A stretch of 64,000 bases of DNA from Megamerina dolium (Eukaryota; Arthropoda; Insecta; Diptera; Megamerinidae), in NCBI GenBank assembly GCA_963854835.1, contig OY978526.1, positions 44,785,140 to 44,849,139 of the forward strand, in the 5' to 3' direction. The position numbers and the translations under genes were made by a program. Positions 24,075 through 34,339 of this stretch are shown piece by piece; position 1 is the stretch's first letter; each line of letters opens with the position of its first letter. The notes beneath the pieces are model-generated. The model was given only the letters and a program-made list of their open reading frames with translations. It searched no databases and was not told the DNA's origin.

Positions 24075-24866
24075 ATGAAAAAAATTATAAAAGGTAATGT
24101 GGCAGGTAACCGTGGCTATTTCCGACAAAAAATTATTACTGCTAAACATTTTGGATCCAATCGAGACATTTGCATTCTGAGTGACATCCAAGCTGCCATT
24201 AAGGCCCTTGAGTCTTTTCTCTTTAAATCGAAGATCATTCTAGACTGCCGTAGGAAACTGAAGAGCTGACGAACTCGCTAGACAGGGTACAAACGAAGGT
24301 TTAACTGAAGAACATCTCCACTTGAGGATTCCCATTGCTACAAGTAAAAACAAATTGGATGTATTCACATCTAACAACTTCAAAAAAAAAAAAGTGGACG
24401 AATTCGCCCATCTGTAGGACGGCGAAAGTGCTTTGGCCCAAACTCAGTAAGAAACGCTCGCGTAAACACACTGACCTTAATAAAAAAGATATCTATGTTG
24501 GAGTGATTACCGGCCACTGCGTCATGGGACCTCACGCAGCGAGAATGGGCTTAGGCCATCTGGTGCATGACTACTGCAGAAGCTGCAGAGACGAGGAGGA
24601 ACTCGAGACCGTCTCAGATCTGATGGGTACCTGCCCTGCTTAGTGCAAAAGACGCAAAAAATTCCTGGGATATTACCAGTTGAATGACTTAGCCCCCCTA
24701 TCAGTGTTTGATTTTAGTAACCTCCTAAACTTCGTCAAAAGTTCTGGTTGGTTCGACGTAGTAGAGTAGGAATATTCGCGTGGTACCACAATGGACCTTT
24801 CTCTGGGCTACGTGTGTCCTCCTTTTGAGGGGGCGGCCACTCTAACCTAACCTAACCTAAATATAT
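24075..24866 (+). mobile_element. 3' end of LINE with RNase H domain, copy 2, with telomere-like tail
   Basis: Plus strand. An RNase H segment is recognisable at 24165-24265 (ICILSDIQAAIKALESF...KSKIILDCRRKL). It is followed at 24420-24643 by RTAKVLWPKL and VGVITGHCVMGPHAARMGL, and by the cysteine cluster CRSCRDEEELETVSDLMGTCPA. A stop replaces a residue after that cluster, and the final coding piece continues to about 24770. The 3' UTR ends at CTCTAACCTAACCTAACCTAA (24840-24860), nearly four units of a 5-bp repeat. The same architecture, more decayed, lies on the minus strand at 7405-8330. The clade (R1/LOA/related) is an inference. Confidence 0.78.
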
Positions 24867-25384
24867 TGAGTATAAGAAATATATAAGAAGGTTTAGCTCT
24901 AATTATAGCTGCGTTCTTTTGCACACGAATTGTAAAAGAACACTCGTTTATTTTCCGAATTGCATGCAAAGCACCAACAAAAATAAGCTACGTAGTTTAT
25001 TTTTACCGAGTTAAATTGAACTCGCTTATATTTTAGGCGACCTGAGTTATAGTAAAAAAACAGAACTATTGTGAATAAGCTACTGGAATGTGCTTAGGAA
25101 ATTTCAACAACACATCAAATTATTGTAAATATAAACAAAATAAAGCAAGTGCAAATAAAAATTCATTTTAAATAAACGAATATATTTGCCACAGATTCTG
25201 CAGAATTGCTTCTTTTTTGTTTTTAACTGGTTTATAAATTTCACGAGTAACTAAAGAGAAATTATATTCAAGTAAAAGGAAAGTTATATGCGAGTTGGTG
25301 TTCTTTTGCAACTAACTTATATTGCGAGAATTGCAACAATGCTATTCCACGAACATTATAGACTTTATGGAAGGACGAAGTAGT
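24867..25384. other. No recognised feature
   Basis: AT-rich spacer between the LINE tail and the TTAA-flanked element. No coding signal. Confidence 0.4.
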
Positions 25385-25388
25385 TTAA

Positions 25389-26069
25389 GGGGCAAAACTA
25401 GTTTGAAATTTTACAAATTTCGATTTTTTTTTTGATATTTCGATCATTTATACGTTTAAAATTTCAAGTGAAAATCTCAAATAGTTTCTGAGTTACAGCT
25501 TTTTACAGAGCAGCTGCAATGAACAATGAAATCAGTGCTTTTATCTTTAAACGCGTTTTACTCAAAACTACATTTTTCAAATTTGCTGCAGCTGTAACTT
25601 GATAACAAATCATCCGATCGACTTGGATCTTCTTTTAGCTTATTTTGTATTTGTTTTTCCATACAATGACCCTCCAGTTTTATGATTGGATGAAAAAATA
25701 ATTATGCCAGGCCAGAAACCATCAGATTTTTCAGCAAGATTTTAATTTTTTTTTCAAAAAACGCCATTTTGTTGCATTTTAATTTTTTTTTTTTACAATC
25801 GAGCGTCAATAAAATATTTAGTTTTTTTTATTTCAGGCGCTGCGAAGGCTACAATCACTGCAGCAGTGGGAAAACTTTTTTTTTGAAGACTCAGGAGATG
25901 GTGGATAACTTGCTGAAAATCGAATATTTTCATTTGAAAAAATTACTTTGTATTCATTATGTATGCTCAAATATATCTGCATAATTTTAAAACATTCGAT
26001 GCAATACTTTTTTTTTTTAACAATTCACAAAAATCACGTTTTTTCAGGCGGTCAAACTAGTTGTGCCCC
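25389..26069. mobile_element. TTAA-flanked inverted-repeat element (MITE), 681 bp
   Basis: The left end reads GGGGCAAAACTAGTTTGA and the right end, reverse-complemented, reads GGGGCACAACTAGTTTGA: 17 of 18 bases match. TTAA directly flanks each end (25385-25388 and 26070-26073), the target duplication left by piggyBac-type transposases. The interior is T-rich and contains a second pair of short related words (CTGCAGCTGTAACTTGA and GAGTTACAGCTTTTTACAGA) but no transposase. Calling it a non-autonomous piggyBac-like element is an inference from the TTAA and TIRs; the GGGGC terminus is not the classic CCC start. Confidence 0.75.
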
Positions 26070-26073
26070 TTAA

Positions 26074-27689
26074 CTGTACAATATTTAACATAGTATAATA
26101 TTTAACATATTTTTTTAAATAATATTAAGTTTGGGTACCTCAAAGCGCCATCAGAGGATGATGATCTTTTGTAAGGTTTATTAACTCATATAGTACGCCC
26201 TAATGGTTATGGACCTGACTAAGATATAATACAATATTATCTACTATGTTTTTATATACAATATTTTTCTTTTCTTCTCCTTCAATTTTCTTTCTTCCCC
26301 TGTGTATACTTTAATAATATTTCTATTCTATAAAACTTTTAATTGGCTCCGACTATAGAGACCGTCCCATAATTATTGAAGATCCTCGATAAAAAATGGT
26401 TAAGAGTAGGGTTATACAAATATATCATATAAAAACTGTGTAAAAATGATTATTATCTGTATTTTCTGTGTGGTTCTTAGTATGTTAAGCTCGACTTGTC
26501 GTTGTTGTCGAAATATTTCGCTAATTTTCAGAAAAAGACATTTTCAAATTAGACTATTTTCAAATGCATTGAAAATTACTGGAGTAGAAAATTCATATTA
26601 ACTACATACTTGCATTATTGCCATTTACAATATTTTAATTCTTGTACTCATGCAAAACTCGTTCACGTAAAGCTCATAAAAATTGTAATAAATATGCATT
26701 CATATAAACTGAGACACATTATTCTTTAATATATTTTCATAGCGTGATAGTAGAGGTGGAGAAAAATTTTATTCGTGCAATATAAGTAATGTGAGTAATG
26801 AAATCTATTTCTATGCAAAAATTCTTTAAAAATGAGAATGCTAAATAAATACGATTCACGTGAGAACAATTCATAAGCTTACATATTGTTTATTTGAAAA
26901 GCGTGAACACAAATAAATATGAAAGTAAGGTAAGAACAAAGCGTTTGGATAATTAATGAGCAGAAAAATATGTATTGTGTTTTTACCAGCGTAAATTTGC
27001 ATTTCAATAACTTTGTTGCGCAGAAGGATGAAGGGAATATACATAATTAATTGCATATGATACAAATCACTAAAATATATTGCATATACACATGTGATGG
27101 TGTGGTCTTTCAAAACCTACATAGTGTATATATTTATGTATAAAGGTTTTAAATGAATCGAATAATTCAAACAATTTTTTTTTTTCTGCATTTTATATAC
27201 AACATAATATGGCGATTCCTACGAATCTTATGAACCCGTTTTCAGGTTTCGAATTTTATTTTACTTATAGAGCTTTTGGAATCAGTATGATTGGAACTGG
27301 TGAGCTACCAAAATATTGGTTACACTTTGCTGTTTTCTGTATTCAGAGCTTTCGCTCCCCACAAACATAGCGAAATTATATTACTTTTAAACACAATTTC
27401 GTATGATTTATTTTACGAAAAGACACATCTTCACGATTCCAAAAACCGTACATATAGACCATATGGCACACATTTTGCTAATCCATGCATTCATTTTCGA
27501 GCCCTAAAGCTGTTCCAACGAAACATAGCTTAAGTTAAAAGCGTATATCGGACAAGGCGTCCGCATTGGTCGAAACAAGTGCTTTTGTGCTTGTATTGCA
27601 TATTGTCCTAATTTTTGACATTGAAGTTTTAAACAACAGGCGCGCGTAAAAAAAAATTTTATTGGATGACTTCTAATGATGGTAAACTT
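26074..27689. other. No recognised gene
   Basis: 1.6 kb of AT-rich DNA. Frames at 26871-27113 and 27291-27533 have no family signature. Confidence 0.4.
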
Positions 27690-28125
27690 AAGCACAAATG
27701 ATGATTTTTATATATTGTGTTACACATGCCCGCAAAAAGAATGTGAAATGGATATAGCGTCGAGTGCCATGCACTGTCTCATTACACAAGACTTGCGAAT
27801 TTAAAAAATTGATGATACCTTGGGATACACCAGCTGAATTTTCATGGAGCTTCAATTGTTCTTGGCCCCGCTGTACGAAGTAATAATGGTTGTTGATGAA
27901 TAAATAGTAGACAATTGGGAGTGTTGTTTTAATTTTGTAGAGCAAGCCATCATTAGAAACGCGATTAAATGCTTTGGAGATATCGAGGAATGCCGCTGCA
28001 ATAGTTTTTCTGTTCGAATGCCGTATGCATATATTCAACAATACTATAAACCTGTTCAATAATGCTGCGTTTTTTCCTAAATCCGAATTGATGGTTGGGG
28101 ATTAACTCAATAGTCTCTTGAGAAT
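27688..28125 (-). pseudogene. jockey-clade RT fragment
   Basis: The minus-strand frame carries RT motifs: AAFLDISKAFNRVSNDGLLYKIK (catalytic motif A, near residue 22), a decayed YYLFINNHYYFVQRG segment, and ENSAGVSQG (motif B, usually GVPQGS). Just upstream, at 28060-28115, IPNHQFGFRKK-type sequence is visible. It belongs to the same superfamily as the copy at 52225-54150 but differs enough to be another lineage. It lacks the YADD/FADD region and any 3' end, so it is a fragment. Confidence 0.78.
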
Positions 28126-28690
28126 AAGAGTTTTTCGTCAGTTTAGAAGAAATTACGGATTTCTTCCGAGTATATATTTCGTCTTTTCGTGTTTCTGAGA
28201 TTAAAGTTTCATTATGTGTGAGTTTGTGTTTTACCTATGTTATGTTTGCAGTTATCTTATGTCTTACGGATATATACATACATAATTGATTATTCTTAGC
28301 CTATTTATTACCATCCGCATTGCAAACGCATACAGCAACAAAGAGGTGTGACGCGAGTGCGTCCACCTCATGTGCGATGGAAGACTTTGAAGAGTTCATG
28401 GACATATATGAGCTTATGAGTAAAATGATATGAATGTAATATTAAATGTTGAAAATGAAAAAAAAAATCTGAATCTAACCTAACTGGAAATAACGGACAC
28501 AAAATGGTGCCCGTGAATGACCAGGCCAGAATGAATGTTAACTTTAACGGTACTCAAATTTCGATTCCTAATGTTCAAACAACGGAACACTTACTTACCT
28601 AAAGACCACAAAGGAGGTTTATTTGTGTTGGTTGGCATGCCCAAGGCGGACGACATTAACAATAAATGAGTTAAAAATGGTATTTTTTTT

Positions 28691-28912
28691 TTGTGGGAGA
28701 AAATACGTAACGTAACAATTGATGGAATAGAAAACATTAATGCTATTGGTGTTTCCCTTTACAAAGTAGTCAAGAAAAGTTTACGTACGTTTATTCCAAG
28801 AGGTTTTCATGAAACTTTTGGTGTTATTAGGGATGTACCCTTGTATATGTCAGATGACGATATTCCCAAAAGCATAGTTAGTGAATATAAAGTGGGTTCA
28901 GTGCAAAGATAG
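28691..28912 (+). pseudogene. ORF1 (gag-like) N-terminal part of I-like LINE
   Basis: A 73-codon segment ending TFIPRGFHETFGVIRDVPLYMSDDDIPKS...EYKVGSVQR. The pattern of a short acceptor strand, GVIRDVP, then S(D/E)(D/E)(D/E)I, is the RNA-binding fold found before the zinc knuckles in ORF1 of I and jockey-type elements. A frameshift at about 28915 separates it from the knuckles. Confidence 0.65.
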
Positions 28913-28953
28913 TGAGGGTAAAGAAAAGGGTTTTCCGGCCTATTCGGTGAAGT

Positions 28954-29235
28954 GTGATCAACTATACAGTTATGAAAGTTGATCACTACTGTGCTCCTGT
29001 CAGGCAGTGTAAAAACTGTCGGGGAATAGGGCATACTCAAAATGCATGCCGAGCAAACAAGAGATGCACGAGGTGTGGTAATATCGGTGGATGTGAGGGA
29101 CCTTGTGGGACCCCTAAATGTAAACTTTGCGGCGACACCAGGCATCTCGCAAGAGATAAAAATAAATGTAAAGTATGGCCAAAAGAATTAGAAGTGAAGA
29201 AAATAATGAATATTGAGAAATTGTCTAGACGATAG
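28954..29235 (+). pseudogene. ORF1 zinc-knuckle part of I-like LINE
   Basis: 93 codons. Three cysteine clusters are visible: CKNCRGIGHTQNAC at residues 19-32 (perfect CX2CX4HX4C), CTRCGNIGGCEGPC at 38-51 (the histidine replaced by cysteine), and CKLCGDTRH...KC at 56-72 (longer final spacer). Such knuckles bind the element RNA in the cytoplasmic particle. The frame stops at 29233, after a basic KKIMNIEKLSRR tail. The reading is preserved well for a relic, but no functional downstream ORF exists. Confidence 0.78.
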
Positions 29236-30392
29236 GAGTTTGGCAGTTACCCAAGTTTTATGCAGAATCGTTTTGACCTGCTTCAAAACAATGATAATGA
29301 TTTCCAATTTTGCCGAATCAGTGCAATTCCTTCAAAAACAAGGACATGGTGATTAACAGAATTCTCACGAGGCAGACCTACAGTCAGACAGCAAAAAAAG
29401 CTGAGACCACATCAAACATTAGTTCGACACATCAGCCGCATTTTCAGCTGCCGAAGTCAAATTTTAAGCTTATTAGCGGTAACACTTTTGACAAAAAATA
29501 TTACTTTAGGGTTTCTATACTTGAAAAATTAACGAGCGAATTTTGTAAGTAGGTTGTGGACATTTTTAAAAGCAATTGTGATATTACTACTATTAATGCA
29601 ACCACACATTTTAGAAAGAGATTTGAGAGATTGGGTATAGAAAATGACACGGAGGCTATCAGGATTTCTGGTGTTAATTCCGTTGAATATGAATGAAGAA
29701 TTTTCAATACCATTGTCAACCACTTAATGCGAATGCTTCTATTTTTGAATATATTATGAACACGTACGACATTGACGTTTTGTTGTCCAATTGAGATGTT
29801 CCCTCATGACGATTTGAAAAGCAATCACAAATTAATTAACTCATATGAAAGCTTGTAAACTACTTGCAGACAGTGATACGGAGAATTATATTGTGGCGTA
29901 CATTCATAACAGACTTACTGATTCCGACATATGGGAAATCCACCTTGTGTGGACTCCTGATCATCTTGGTAATGCTGCCTCCAGCCCCTCTGTCCCTCTG
30001 AATGTGGATCTCACACGCGGGGAGGTTGTGCGACGAGTGCGGTAAGAAATCTTCATTGACGTCTGCAATGTGGTGCAGGATGCGTTCTACTATCCCAAAT
30101 ACAATAACATTCGCTACAAATATACAATTTTTTCTGAATTTAACTTGATTAATGATATAAACAATTTTAATTGCTTTTGTAATTCCCTCTCAGAAACAAA
30201 AATTGATATGTGAGTAAAGTTGTATAATATATGTTAGTTTAGAGTTTTTTGTTTTTAGTCGCCTTGACTTTTCTGACGTCTACAGTTCGTTCTTACTCGC
30301 AGTAGTATACCGCAGAAGGTCATTCGTCGTTTATATAAGAGTTATTTGAACTGTCACATATACTTAGTTCATAAACATTACATTTCGTTTTA

Positions 30393-30565
30393 GCAATCGC
30401 TCTCAAAATCACCATATACTGATTTCGCAGTTAATGCCGCTATCAAAAACATAATATATTGATTTCGCAGTTCATGCAATCGCTGCCAAAACCACCGTAT
30501 ACTGATTTCGCTGTTCATGTCGCAATGAAAAACATCATACACTGATTTCGAAGTTCATGGTGGAG
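30393..30565. repeat. Degenerate 41-bp minisatellite, four units
   Basis: The word GATTTCG begins at 30421, 30461, 30504 and 30544, giving spacings of 40, 43 and 40 bp. Each unit has the form (C/G)CAATCGCTxxCAAAAxCAxxATAxT followed by GATTTCGCAGTTCATG, with substitutions. It lies outside recognised transposons. Confidence 0.8.
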
Positions 30566-30980
30566 ACGCCCGAATTTTGAAACACCGCACCGCACCGACT
30601 TTTGTTTGTGAAGTAGCTGACCTGAATTTTGTGTACTGAGAAACGAGGATAATTCACTGTAAATAAATTGGCGAATTACTCATATGCTGATATACAAGAT
30701 TTGAACTGGAAATTATTCACTGTGGGACAACCTGGCATATGAGGTCTTCTGGCTTCGCTAACCAAACGAAGAGCAAAAAAAAAACAAAAAATAAGGTACA
30801 CTCTGAGAGAAATAAGAACCACTTGAACTCAAAGTACCGTAAATATGCGAATCATACCATACATGTGTACATCCACTACTTTTCCAATAGATGGCTTTAG
30901 TAATCTGTATCTCATGTTGTATAAGTGCGATCGTATTACGCTAGATGGGGTTAGAAAGTTAGGATATCGTACTAAATAAA
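30566..30980. other. No recognised feature
   Basis: No coding signal or repeat identified. Confidence 0.35.
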
Positions 30981-30984
30981 TTTT

Positions 30985-31285
30985 TCAGACAGTTTTGTGA
31001 TTGCTTGACTCAGTTTTGTATATTTTACAGTTTTTCTTCGATAAAGGCGAAACGCAAGCCAGACGGCTGAAAATGTGAATAGTGTTTATGGTCCAGATAC
31101 TGTAACAGCCAATCACGTGTAATTTCGGTTTCGGTGATTTCGTTCCGGTAATTTTGATGTCAAAGATGCTCCACGCTTTGAAAGGCCAATTGTCAAAGAT
31201 ATCGATAAAATAATGGAAATCGTCAAGTCTGGCTGTCATGTAAACACTATTTTTATTGCCCAGGAGCTAAACCATTTAAATAAAT
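30985..31285 (+). pseudogene. mariner transposase N-terminal fragment (second lineage)
   Basis: In one plus-strand frame the sequence reads FFDKGENASQTAENVNSVYG, then, after a stop, FRFRRFRSGNFDVKDAPRFE and RPIVKDIDKIMEIVKSG, ending IAQELNH. This is the paired HTH region of mariner-family transposases (VYG...FRSG...DAPRSGRP...I...L). It is a different lineage from the copy at 12766-14053, whose HTH reads differently. No catalytic domain or TIR was found nearby, so only the DNA-binding part remains. Confidence 0.75.
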
Positions 31286-31381
31286 AAAACCTTGAATTGA
31301 ATGCAAAAATACTTTCTTTTTACTACACCTAATACATACGATTGAATAAGAAATAAGTAATTCCTACCAAGTGAAACTTGG

Positions 31382-32981
31382 AAAAAATCTCCTTACAGTC
31401 GGCTGGGGCCGACCAAACTATACCCTGCATATGTAGATTTGTATATAAAAAGTTTACTCGAATATCCAACTTTTCTTTTATTTCCACTTTTCGAGAAACA
31501 ATTTTTCCATATACTACTAATTTACACCCGAAATATGGTTGACTTTGACGAAGTAAAAGGATTTTAAGATGATTCCGAGGCTTAGTATGGGAGCTATATA
31601 AAAAGTGGGCGTGGCTTACCACTTTCTAGTAAATCCAATTAATTTTTCAATGTTAATCCACACCTTAAATTTGGTGTCCTACGTTGAATAGTTTCTAAGT
31701 TATGGTGGTTAACATTTTTGTTTAATTTCCTCAACTTTGTATGGGAGCCCCAATAAGAAGTGGGCGTGGTACGCAGATTTTTCGCCAGATTATTTCCGAC
31801 TACGATATTAATTTAAGTGTCAATTATAGTTATTGTAGACATAAGATTGCCTAAGTTACAGCTGTTTCAATTTAAAATTTGTATGGGGGCTACGATAAAA
31901 ACTGGGCGTGGTGCGCCCATTTTCTGTGAGCCTAGTTGCTCGTACAATACTAATCCATACCCTAAGTCTCGTTGTCCTAGGCTAAATGGTTTGTAAGCTA
32001 TGGAGCTTAAAATTTTAGTTTAATTCACTCGACTTTGTATGGGAGACCCATGAAGGAGTGGGCGTGGCACACTGATTTTCTGCCAGATTTTTGCCGACTA
32101 CGATATTAATTTAAGTGTCAATTATGGTTATTCTAGACAGAAGATTGCCGAAGTTACAGCTGTTTCAATTTAAAATTTGTATGGGGGCTACGATAAACAC
32201 TGGGCGTGGTGCGCCCATTTTCTGTGAGCCTAGTTGCTCGTATAATACTAATCCACACCTTAAATCTCGTTATTCTACGCTAAATAGTTTGCAAGTTATA
32301 ACCGGTAACATTTTTTTTAATTTCCGCAACTTTGTATGGGAGACCCAATAAGGAGTGGGCGTGGCACATTGATTTTCTGCCATATTATTTCTGACTGCCG
32401 TGTTAATCTAAGTGTCAATTATGGTTATTCTAGACAGAATATTGTAAAAGTTACAGCAGTTTCAATTTAAAAGAAGTACAGACACTTTGTATGGGAGCTA
32501 CGCTAGAAAGTAGGCGTGGCTCACCCACTTTTGGCGAGGTTATATAGTAGTATAATATAACTCTATGTGCAAAATATTGTTGTCCCAAGTGGTATATTAT
32601 GTGAGTTATATCAAGTTAAAGATTTTGAAAATTTCGAGGTTAGTCGCTTTGAATGCATGGTGTGGGCGTGGTTATTGACCGATCATGCCCAATATCAATC
32701 CCCTCCGTACCCTTGGATCATAGATTACTTATGCCAAATTTCATCGAAATAGCTCAATATTTACTCAAGTTATCGTGCGAACCAGCCAGGTGACAGACAG
32801 ACGGACGGACGGACGGACGGACGGACGGACGGACGGACGGACGGACATCGTTAAATCGAAAATTTAATCGACGCTGATCACGAATATATATCCATGTCTA
32901 TATCTCCGGAGATTCCTTCAAGTGGACACAAACATCTGACCGAAATGAATATACCATGCATATTGCATTATGCAGGGTATA
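31382..32981 (-). mobile_element. Helentron-like repeat G, full length
   Basis: Minus-strand copy of 1.6 kb with both ends: CTCCTTACAGTCGGCTGGGGCCGAC at the left and CATATTGCATTATGCAGGGTATAA at the right. It contains several interior units, each marked by GTGGGCGTGG (31606, 31761, 31904, 32058, 32203 and 32357 regions), then the conserved segment GACCGATCATGCCCAATATCAA, a (GTCY)n tract at 32797-32846 and the CTCCGGAGAT core. This is the best uninterrupted reference for the split copy at 17964-22762. Confidence 0.87.
32797..32846. repeat. (GTCY)n tract in repeat G
   Basis: About eleven GGAC units after GACAGACAGAC. One of the longest tetranucleotide tracts in the window. Confidence 0.95.
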
Positions 32982-33978
32982 AAGAGAACAAGGAGGAAAG
33001 TGCAGCATTACGATCTATGGCAACAACCCTATTCTATTTCAATGCAGTAAATTACATAGAACGTCTCTGCATAGGGTACATTCCTTCCTCGAGGTCCCCA
33101 GAAAACAGTTCTTTGATATCAAGTTCTATTTGAGTATATTTATCACACATTAAAAATTATGAATACACACATACATACATATGTACATAATAGAAGTGTA
33201 CAATAATCTAACCGCACATATTGATTATTTCATTCGATACTTTCGTTGATGCGTTAAAATCTATATTCCATTGTATTATTCAATTATTTCATATTGGAGT
33301 ATGTACAAATATTGAAATCACATATTTTTGTCGTCGTTTTGTTGTTTTAACTCGTATGTCTGTATGTAAAAATTAGGTGTACACAAATTTAATACTATTT
33401 CAATTGTAAATATTTCCGCCACATAATCAAATCATTAATAATATTAAAGTTGCTATAATGCAAGTGAATAAATCAATGTTGAAATATTCCATACATTTAC
33501 ATGCGACTAATTTCATATGTATTCGTCAGTACCTAGTACGTACGTGTATATGCTTTAGTAATTTTAAAAAGAAATTAGATACGAAACCACAACAAAGCAG
33601 AACGTAAATTTTCAATTATTTACAAAATACGAATATCATATATATTTTCGTTTATTTATTTATATGCAAAATTGAATTTAAAGGTTTAAAGTTCATGATG
33701 ATAATACAATATATTTATGATATATACACATACTAGTATGTATCATTTATACAAATATTGTTCAAGATATTTGTATTTAATTGGAAAAGAATGGTAAATT
33801 TATAGAATATGCTTAAAATAATCCTAAGAATGTTTCTCACGCACACCCAATATGAGCTTCAGATTTACGATGATAACATGGAACAGTCACAATACACACA
33901 ACATTGTCACAGAATCAATTAAAGTGAAAATGAAAAGAAATCAATGAAATGTTATTGAATTTTTTTTTAATCATAATG
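32982..33978. other. No recognised gene
   Basis: AT-rich spacer with scattered CATACATATGTACATA words, common in dipteran non-coding DNA. Confidence 0.4.
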
Positions 33979-34339
33979 TGTGGGTGCCGTAGCTCAGTGG
34001 TTAGTGTGTGGGCCTTCTGATCTGTAGGTTGTGGGTTCAATCCCCGGATGAAGCATTACAAATTTAATATCGATAAGAATGGTACGCAGCTGTCGGCAAG
34101 CAAATGGCATTTCTTCTGACAGTACTAATTTGCTATGGAAAAGCTTCTAAAAGAACTCTGTGACAAAGCTCAGAAAAAGTGATATTGCAAGAGTTCTGTC
34201 GTTCGGGACCGGCTAAAATAAGAAGGTCCCTTCTAATACTGTTCAAAATTTAACACGCACAACAGTAATGTTCTCTTTCATGTTGTCGGCCAAAAAGCCC
34301 TTCGGGGCTTTAAGTGCCACATATTTATTTTATTTTTCA
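33979..34339 (+). mobile_element. tRNA-derived SINE, copy 2 (complete)
   Basis: The most complete SINE here, about 340 bp plus an AT-rich tail. The head TGTGGGTGCCGTAGCTCAGTGG is followed by the B box and then GATGAAGCATTACAAATTTAATATCGATAAG, a segment missing from the copy at 11484. The body matches the other copies. It ends GGGGCTTTAAGTGCCACATATTTATTTTATTTTT. Confidence 0.9.
33990..34044 (+). promoter_or_regulatory. Internal pol III promoter (A and B boxes) of SINE copy 2
   Basis: A box TAGCTCAGTGGT at 33990-34001 fits TRGYNNARNGG. B box GGTTCAATCCC at 34034-34044 fits GWTCRANNC. The spacing of about 33 bp is that of a tRNA gene without an intron. Confidence 0.8.

Larger units (their letters stand above)
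28370..30190 (+). mobile_element. I-like LINE relic (ORF1 plus terminal RNase H scrap)
   Basis: Plus-strand relic. The ORF1 region extends from ATGGAAGACTTTGAAGAG near 28378 through several frame breaks to about 29695. The short segment IDVLLS near 29772 suggests the endonuclease start. The next recognisable piece, at 29845-30045, is IHLVWTPDHLGN, resembling the terminal RNase H motif (WxPGHxGxxGN). Most of the endonuclease and all of the RT are missing between them. ORF1 with zinc knuckles and a terminal RNase H together suggest the I clade or a relative. Confidence 0.65.

Noticed and set aside
32797..32846. Possible CRISPR-like regular repeat
   Set aside because: Uninterrupted tetranucleotide repeat without spacers, in eukaryotic DNA.
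33990..34050. Genuine tRNA gene
   Set aside because: The A and B boxes belong to a repeated SINE, and the acceptor and anticodon stems do not pair.
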